DNA of 64,000 nucleotides from the NCBI GenBank assembly GCA_047495785.1, contig JBLDXI010000048.1, forward strand, positions 496,001 through 560,000, written 5' to 3'. Source of the stretch: Lepidodermella squamata. Lineage: Eukaryota; Gastrotricha. Position numbers and translations under genes: made by a program. The notes below the pieces were generated by a model. That model made no database searches and had not been told where the DNA came from. It saw only the letters and a program-made list of their open reading frames with translations. Below are positions 58,401 through 64,000 of this stretch, one piece after another (positions within the stretch are counted from its first letter, which is position 1; every line of letters starts with the position of its first letter).

Positions 58401-61400
58401 AAAATTTGGTATTTATCGCCTGGAATTTAATTTCTTGGTAATTAGAAGCTTAAATTAAAATTTGTAGGCTAAATAGGAGGCTCCCAGGGTCCTAAATGCC
58501 CGAGTAAAAGTCGGTTATTTAGCGGCTAAATTGCGAACTTTTTTATAGTGTAATGATTTTGATAAATCTATTTTTGCGATTTTTGCGATTTTGTTATCGA
58601 TCAAAGTAATAATTCTCGGCTTAAAAAACGATCGTAACACATCGGTATCAGAAATAAACAACGATGGCGTGGCACTGTCGTAAATTAATTACAGCCGTGT
58701 CCCGATTTACGAAGGGCTTAAGCTTGACGGGGGTCAGCTTGAGCCATTATTTGATTATGACCATTTCCTGTGTTGCGGATGGTCATCGCACGAGGTGCCC
58801 GGGCAGAGAGTGAAGAAACACAATTTATCCCAGTGATTACATTTCTTCCCCATCAGTATTTCTTTCCGACTAATTTGCTGAAAACAAGTCAACGATGAAG
58901 CGGAAAATTAGTAGGTACCGTTTTTTCGAGTATGCAAGTGAGCATCCTAAATTAACCTAAATTAACTCTGATTAATGCAAAAATCAGGTAAAATTCGTAG
59001 AAATCGCCAACATTTTCAGATAAATCGGAAATACAAATTTCTGAATTTCTGATTAATTTAAAATTCTCAAATATTGTTTAGTCCCAAAATATCCGGTTTT
59101 TGTTTTGGTTTTGAAATAGAAAATGCTAATAATTTTCTCATTTTTCTAGGCCGGCGCAACATGGATGAAATGTCGATGAGTCAGGACGACGGAACGACGC
59201 CTGCGTTCAAGGAAGAAATGCGATCACCCGAAGGCGCGTCATCCAGCTACAACAGCAGCCACCAGCAGCAAAACCAGCAGAACCAACAGCATCACCAGCA
59301 ACAACTGCTTCACAGCGTGCCGCCGGAGACAGACGACGACGATTCGGTCGACGAAGACGCGCTGATCGACGTTGACGACGACGGCGAGGACGCGAGCCCG
59401 TCGACGTTGTCGCTGACGATATCGCAGCCGCCGTCTGTAGTCACCCTGGCGTCGCCGAGCGCCCTAGGCACGCCATTGTCAGGCCGCGGCGGGTTGACAT
59501 TCAACGGGTTGGACTCGCCGTCGAACAACAGCGCCGAGTTGTTGGCTGGGTTTGGGGGTAGTAGCAAACGGCTGAAAGCTGATTCTCTACAGCAAGAACT
59601 GGCGTCAACAATAACATCAGCGCCTGTTGATCAACAGGTTGCGCCGTGGCGGTCGTCGATGACAATGGGTGGTGGGGGTACGAGTAGTAGCAGTATTGGT
59701 ACGGCTACGATGACGTCGACGGCGAATTTCGGTGGGCAGTTGCAATTTACGACGGCGTTCAGTAACCACCTGCAGGCCGCTACGGCTTCTGGTAGCAACA
59801 ATCCGATGTCTCAGCCGGGTACGAGCCATCAGCTTCACAGCCAGCAGCAGCAGCAGCATCCGCTTCACCACATGCCATACCAAAATCCAGGTAATACAAT
59901 GCGTTTGCAATAGGTTTTTTCGAATCAAATTCCTAATATTTTTGAAAAATCTGTGAAATTTTGTTTAAATTTAGAGTAAGAGCTCTAGATTTTTTCGATT
60001 TTCGACTTTCTCGTCCTTCCTAGAATCTAAATTTTTTAATGTCTAACCGATAAATCTCTCTATTACGCGTATTTTGCGCTATCGGCGGTCTTTTTACGAT
60101 TTGTAGTTTGGCCTGCAGAACCGATATCGATTTCAAGTATCGGTTTTACAAATCAGTGATTTTTCCGATATCATCAGTCTAGAAAGCAACCAACGAAAGT
60201 TTTTCTACCTGACTGATAATACCAGGTATAGCTAGAATAGATAATCCGAGGGTTATCGGGTCATCAAAATCACTGAAGAAAAAGCCAAAATAGGAACAAA
60301 TCTGATCAAATGAGTGCTGAACCCTCGATTTTAGTGGTACAATCGCAAACTTTGTAGTATAAATTGAAAACATATTTTGGAATTGAGAAGAATTTTTTTA
60401 AATATTGGGCTCAAAATGTTCGAAATGTATTAATTGAAGATTTTCAAAGCTGCATTCATAGAAAGGCAACCCGCGTCCCTTTCGTCAGATTTCTCAGGGT
60501 TCAGATGTTCACCTTGAAAGAATCCTTTATTTCACACAATAATTTCTCTATGGCTTGAAACTGCTATAAATTTTAGCAGCATTTTGCTCAGAATTAGCCT
60601 CAGAATTAGAATTCTTGAGATTTTTTATTCGAATTTTTCTTCTTAATCTAATTTGCATTTTTTCTGAAATTTCTGAAATGTGAATATTATTATTTTTGGG
60701 CTATTTGTCTAAAATATATGTTTTTTTTTGTTTCAGGCATCCAAATGCCGCTCGCAATGCCTCCACCGTCGGCTCTGCAATTTCTACGCGTCGATTCTGT
60801 CCAATCAGTTGCACAGCGGCTGCTCGAATCGAACGCGTACCTGACGAGGATAACGGAAGTGCCCGAGTTGCACCTAACCTTCGACATGGACCCGCTCGAA
60901 GCGTGGACGTCTGTGATGCACCACCTGTTCGATTCTTTCGTCAACTCTGTATCCTCCTTTGTTCGGCTACTGCCCGGTTTCCGCGAACTTTGCCAAGCCG
61001 ATCGCGTTGTTTTATTTACTCAGGTAATTTTTTATTTTATTTTCTTATTTATCTGCAATTTTTCCGAATTTTGTTTTTTTTCAATGCTTCGTCAAGAATT
61101 TTTGAAGAAATATTGTTGCTCTCTTGCAGGCGTATTTCCCCATCTTGGTTGCGCAGTTGTCGCTGTCCTACGACATGACGTCACGCACGCCAAATTTCTT
61201 CTGTGAGTCGACGCCTGAAGCGCGTGAAATGCTCAAATTTCTGCTGTGTGGCCCCGGCGACATGCTCGAACGGCAAATGAACGACGCTGGGCTAACAATC
61301 TCAACGTGGAAGCCGAACACGGTAATAATAATTCGCATTTACACTTTTATTGCTTGCTGTTGCTCTCGCATCTTTTGACCTAGTGCGTTTTGAGGTCCTC

Positions 61401-61945
61401 GCATTCTCGCATCTTTTTTATTGCGCACATTATTATTTTAAGGCGGACTTTTTATTTATTGTTTCTTCGTTTTTCAGCTCGAATTTTCGCTGTTTTGCGG
61501 CCTGCTGTTTTTCGATCCGTCCGTGCCTGATCTGCAAGAGCCGGAGAAAGTGCGGCAAATCATGGAAGCGTACCGCATGGCGGACGAGACTTTCAACGCG
61601 CAGCGCAATTTAGGCTCATCATCATCGTCGTCCGATCCGTCTTCGTCGTCGTCGTCCAACTCATCGCAGCAATTAATGTCAGCGCCTCAACGCTTCTCAT
61701 CACTCGTTCGGTACATGAAGCCGATGTACCAATGGCTGGGCGTGGTTATGAAATCGATTGAAGCCGAAAGGCCGGATTTCGTCAACGTGCACCCGTTGTG
61801 GGCGGAAATGCACAAATATTTGACGCGGAAATTGCGCAATCACCCGAACATGTTCCGCGTCGAAGGCGAGCCGTTGATCGACGACAACAATTACCCTTCG
61901 TCGTCGGCGTCGAATTTTCACCCGCCATTGATCAACAACAGCTAA
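52464..61945 (+). CDS. Nuclear receptor with two DNA-binding domains (2DBD-NR)
   Basis: Seven exons (52464-52718, 53565-54069, 55605-55943, 59150-59890, 60737-61023, 61130-61321, 61478-61945) give 928 residues. DBD1 (exons 1-2): VCLVC, a long loop, then ICGACKKFYSRS, KCSC, and MCRACRARRCHAAM. A linker with a poly-Asn run follows. DBD2 (exons 2-3): CEICG, 13 residues, CEGCKGFFRRS, YKC, then MKCKKCRYDACIAAGM. The hinge is long and Gln/Ser-rich. The ligand-binding domain (exons 5-7) shows FVRLLPGFRELCQADRVVLF and LEFSLFCGLLFFDP, helices 3-5 and 8-9 of the fold. A KK P-box in the first domain plus a standard CEGCKG in the second is the 2DBD-NR signature described from flatworms and molluscs. It is a nuclear transcription factor; ligand and targets are unknown. 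Intron 4 (3206 nt) holds a MULE relic and two MITEs. No canonical AATAAA soon after the stop. Confidence 0.9.
56363..57240 (-). mobile_element. MULE transposase relic with a spliceosomal intron
   Basis: The minus strand reads MSGDGTFWISPTLFSQVYTL, PVAYALLPCKDGPICDKLFH, QVMLDFEPAAIAAI and ACCFHLCQ, the Mutator-like catalytic core. At the CQ codons a 56-nt stretch with GT and TTTTTAG ends can be removed, continuing as AIYRRVVAYGLQGLYSSN, as in MULE proteins. One frameshift then leads to LAALAFLPLDRVASSFYALD and YFQETYISVYHHGELTHRPR. The terminal conserved motif (PRTNN...E.WH) is degraded. It lies antisense in intron 4 of the nuclear receptor. Confidence 0.8.
57342..58100. mobile_element. 759-bp MITE with CCGTAACG termini and TA target duplication
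   Basis: The left end is TA-CCGTAACGAGTGGTAACTT; the right end, reverse-complemented, starts CCGTAACGTGTGTTGATTGT, next to TA. The inner motif GTAACTTTGGACA also occurs on both sides. No transposase frame. Intron 4 of the nuclear receptor. Confidence 0.75.
58188..58556. mobile_element. MITE of about 370 bp, hAT-like termini
   Basis: The left part TCTGTAAAAAAAAGTTGGCT, then ATTTAGCA, pairs with the right end, reverse-complemented CACTATAAAAAAGTTCGCAA, then TTTAGC. The string GGTTATTTAG recurs inside. A CACTGTAAAA-like terminus is typical of hAT elements. No coding capacity. Confidence 0.55.
60050..60260. repeat. Dispersed repeat copy (nuclear receptor intron 5)
   Basis: ATTACGCGTATTTTGCGCTA, then GCCTGCAG, GAACCGATATCGATTTCAAG and AAATCAGTGATTTTT match the copy at 63470-63690 at most positions. 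A diverged third copy is at 2150-2226. No terminal repeats were identified. Confidence 0.85.
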
Positions 61946-64000
61946 TAGTAGAAGTGACTGATCTGGATGGAAAACACTCGGTTTACTTATTGTTGAAGAT
62001 GTATTTTTGGGCCGTCTCTCTTTTTTTGCTGATATATTTGTTAGAAATGATGAAAAAATAATCATTGTTTCCAATGTAAAATTCGTGGAAAAAATGTAAC
62101 GTTATGTTATTGATCAACTTCATTTATTGGAGACACGTGTATTGGAAATATACTATGTATCTATATATTTTTGTTTCGGCGCTTACGAAAAAAATAACAG
62201 AACAAAGAAATGAAGAAGAATATTGAGAAATTTTCCGCGTCTTTTTTCATCCAATTTTTTTTTTAATTTCTTAGAATTTTTTTTTGCATGCTGGTTTTTC
62301 ACGATGACTCATGCCACCAGATTATCATCCAATTAGGGAGCAAATTCAGGAGTGAAAATGGGTTCCCTCGTCCTTCTCGATTTTTTTGCCAGTATGTCAT
62401 TCAAAAATGAGAAAAACCCATTAAAATCTGGAGCTGCAGATTCGATAAGAGAATTTTTCGATTTATTTTCTCTATTTTTTCTTCTTATTTTTTTATGGCG
62501 GAAGATCAAAATATTATCTCGAGTATTTCACGGCGTTACACCAGCCCGATTTGGGTGTGAAATGCAATCAAGTATTTTTAGCTCCGCTTAGAACATGCTT
62601 TCTCAGTCACAACTAAGCGCTGCTATGTTATAGCCTGTGGCAATAAAACACACGCGGTGTGATTAGCATAATATAAAACAAAATAATAGAGCATACCTAT
62701 ATGCAAGCTTGCTACTATAATATTGAAAACGCCACGTGTCCAGTTAGCTGGGTTAACACTGCTATGACTCGAGCCTCATCAACGGCATTGCTCGTAGAAA
62801 AAAGCTCGAGCCAGATCAATTCTAGTTTCATGTTTACTTAATTGCTGCTAAAATCAGATCTCTTGCACACCGTGATTTTTTTATGGGAAAAGTTCGAATC
62901 GCATGTCTGGTTCGAATCGCGTGGCGGCTGGTATTCTTCCTTCGAACCTTGTTTACAAGACAAATTAAATATTCGATTTCAGACCTATTATCGATTGCCC
63001 AACTCATTTTTTGCATGTTTTAGCTATGTAGCGAATTATCTAAGGGAAATGCTTTCTTACGGGAAATTTCGGGACTTCAAACCCAATCGAAGCCAAACTT
63101 CACCATCAAGCCTAAAAATGAAATAGCTTTCGACTAAATCAGCTTTCGTGGCGGTTTCTGTTTCGTTGGCGAAAGCTCAAATCTGATCGTGGGGAACCTG
63201 AAATTGATGGTGGAAAGCCCATATTTGAGGGTAGAAAAATTTACACACAACTTCTAATGCGGCCGGTTCGAAGAGATCTGGACATCGTGGGGAGATAGTT
63301 TGGCATAATCCGATATTTCAGTTGTGAGCTTCAAGCAAACTCCAGCTACAAATATTTCGACAAAATAAGAGTGTGGCAACTAATTTTGAGACTCCAGCAC
63401 TAGATTTCCACTGAGCATGGATTTTTGAGTTTCATGTATTCGCTACTGTCTAAATTTTTTTGCTATCAAGCCTAACCGATAGATCTTCGTATTACGCGTA
63501 TTTTGCGCTATAAGCGGTCAGTTTACAAGTCATACTTCAGCCTGTAGAGCCGATATCGATTCATAGTATCGATTTTAAAAATCAGTGATTTTTCCCATGT
63601 CAGCCGTCTTGGAACCCAACATCGATAATTTTTCTACGTAGCTTAGGGCGCCAGGTAGCTTAAATAAAAAATCCTACGTTTAGAGAGGACATTATTATCG
63701 ATGAAAAACAAAAACGCCGAAATCGGTAAGAATCTTTTATGCTCAAGTTTCGAATAATTCAAAGACAATTTAGCACAAATAAATTAGCAATAAACTTTTA
63801 ACGGACAACTTTTGCAATCGAAGTAATGGTGAAAACGTTTTCAGCTTTCTAGATTTACAGTGTCCCAGAAGTTGTACAACTGGTTTTTAATTTAGCAACT
63901 TTTTGTAGGAAATTCAACTAATTGTTTTACATTGAACCTATCGAGAGAATATTCCATCTTTTATCCGCGATTTAACCGAAAAATCCCATTAACAAGTGAC
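61946..64000. other. Intergenic, no gene recognised
   Basis: It contains the 3' end of the nuclear receptor gene and, near the window edge, a repeat copy (63470-63690). Open frames here look random. An upstream exon of the next gene could lie beyond 64000. Confidence 0.5.
63470..63690. repeat. Dispersed repeat copy
   Basis: ATTACGCGTATTTTGCGCTA, then ACTTCAGCCTGTAGAGCCGA, TATCGATTCATAGTATCG and AAATCAGTGATTTTT, in the same order and spacing as at 60050-60260. No coding frame. Confidence 0.85.

Noticed and set aside
62880-62930. Two GGTTCGAATC-like strings resembling a tRNA B box
   Set aside because: No A box or acceptor-stem pairing could be found at the right distance, so no tRNA was called.
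1-64000. CRISPR arrays, rRNA genes, bacterial-type operons
   Set aside because: None seen. The window is eukaryotic with spliced genes, and the only short tandem arrays are the 35-bp, CA and telomere-like repeats.

Overview
The window is eukaryotic and most resembles a nematode or a close ecdysozoan relative. Protein-coding exons are GC-richer than the AT-rich introns. Acceptors are short and nematode-like (TTTCAG, ATTTTAG), many introns are 50-100 nt, and 3' ends are compact, with AATAAA often within 50 nt of the stop. Several genes carry an acceptor-like sequence 0-25 nt before the ATG, as expected for spliced-leader trans-splicing. Two neighbouring GPI-type cysteine-rich proteins resemble the nematode ET-module/Ly6 class. 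I cannot name the species. All exon models were spliced by eye, with reading phase checked across every junction.

Layout. 1-8734 (+): most of the chromatin remodeller CHD1, entered inside its first chromodomain and complete to the stop. 9.7-11.6 kb: small unrecognised genes or exons. 11.7-13.1 kb (+): an SLC49A4-like MFS transporter. 13.8-16.3 kb (+): NOSIP, with a hAT transposon fossil in its intron. 17.3 kb (+): a small secreted PAN/apple-like protein. 18.2-27.2 kb (+): DNA polymerase kappa, whose two large introns are full of transposon relics (Harbinger, copia, hAT, MULE, MITEs). 27.3-33.4 kb (+): RPAP1, only 131 nt behind POLK, so a candidate operon. 33.4-35.2 kb: repeats and two weak small-gene candidates. 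35.6-40.5 kb (+): an 18-exon secreted astacin-like protein (EGF, CUB, kringle-like, more EGFs) that has lost its zinc-binding motif. 40.9-41.4 kb (-): an unrecognised 150-aa protein. 42.3-45.6 kb (-): a GH38 alpha-mannosidase of lysosomal type with an N-terminal membrane anchor. 47.6-50.2 kb (-): the tandem ET-module/Ly6-like pair. 52.5-61.9 kb (+): a nuclear receptor with two DNA-binding domains. 62-64 kb: no gene seen, one dispersed repeat.

The genes do not form one pathway. CHD1, RPAP1 and the nuclear receptor act in transcription, POLK in DNA-damage tolerance, and NOSIP is a U-box ubiquitin ligase. The most unusual items are the two-DBD nuclear receptor, with enlarged or degenerate zinc modules, and the apparently catalytically dead astacin. 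The repeats are mostly small inverted-repeat elements and decayed DNA transposons lying inside introns.
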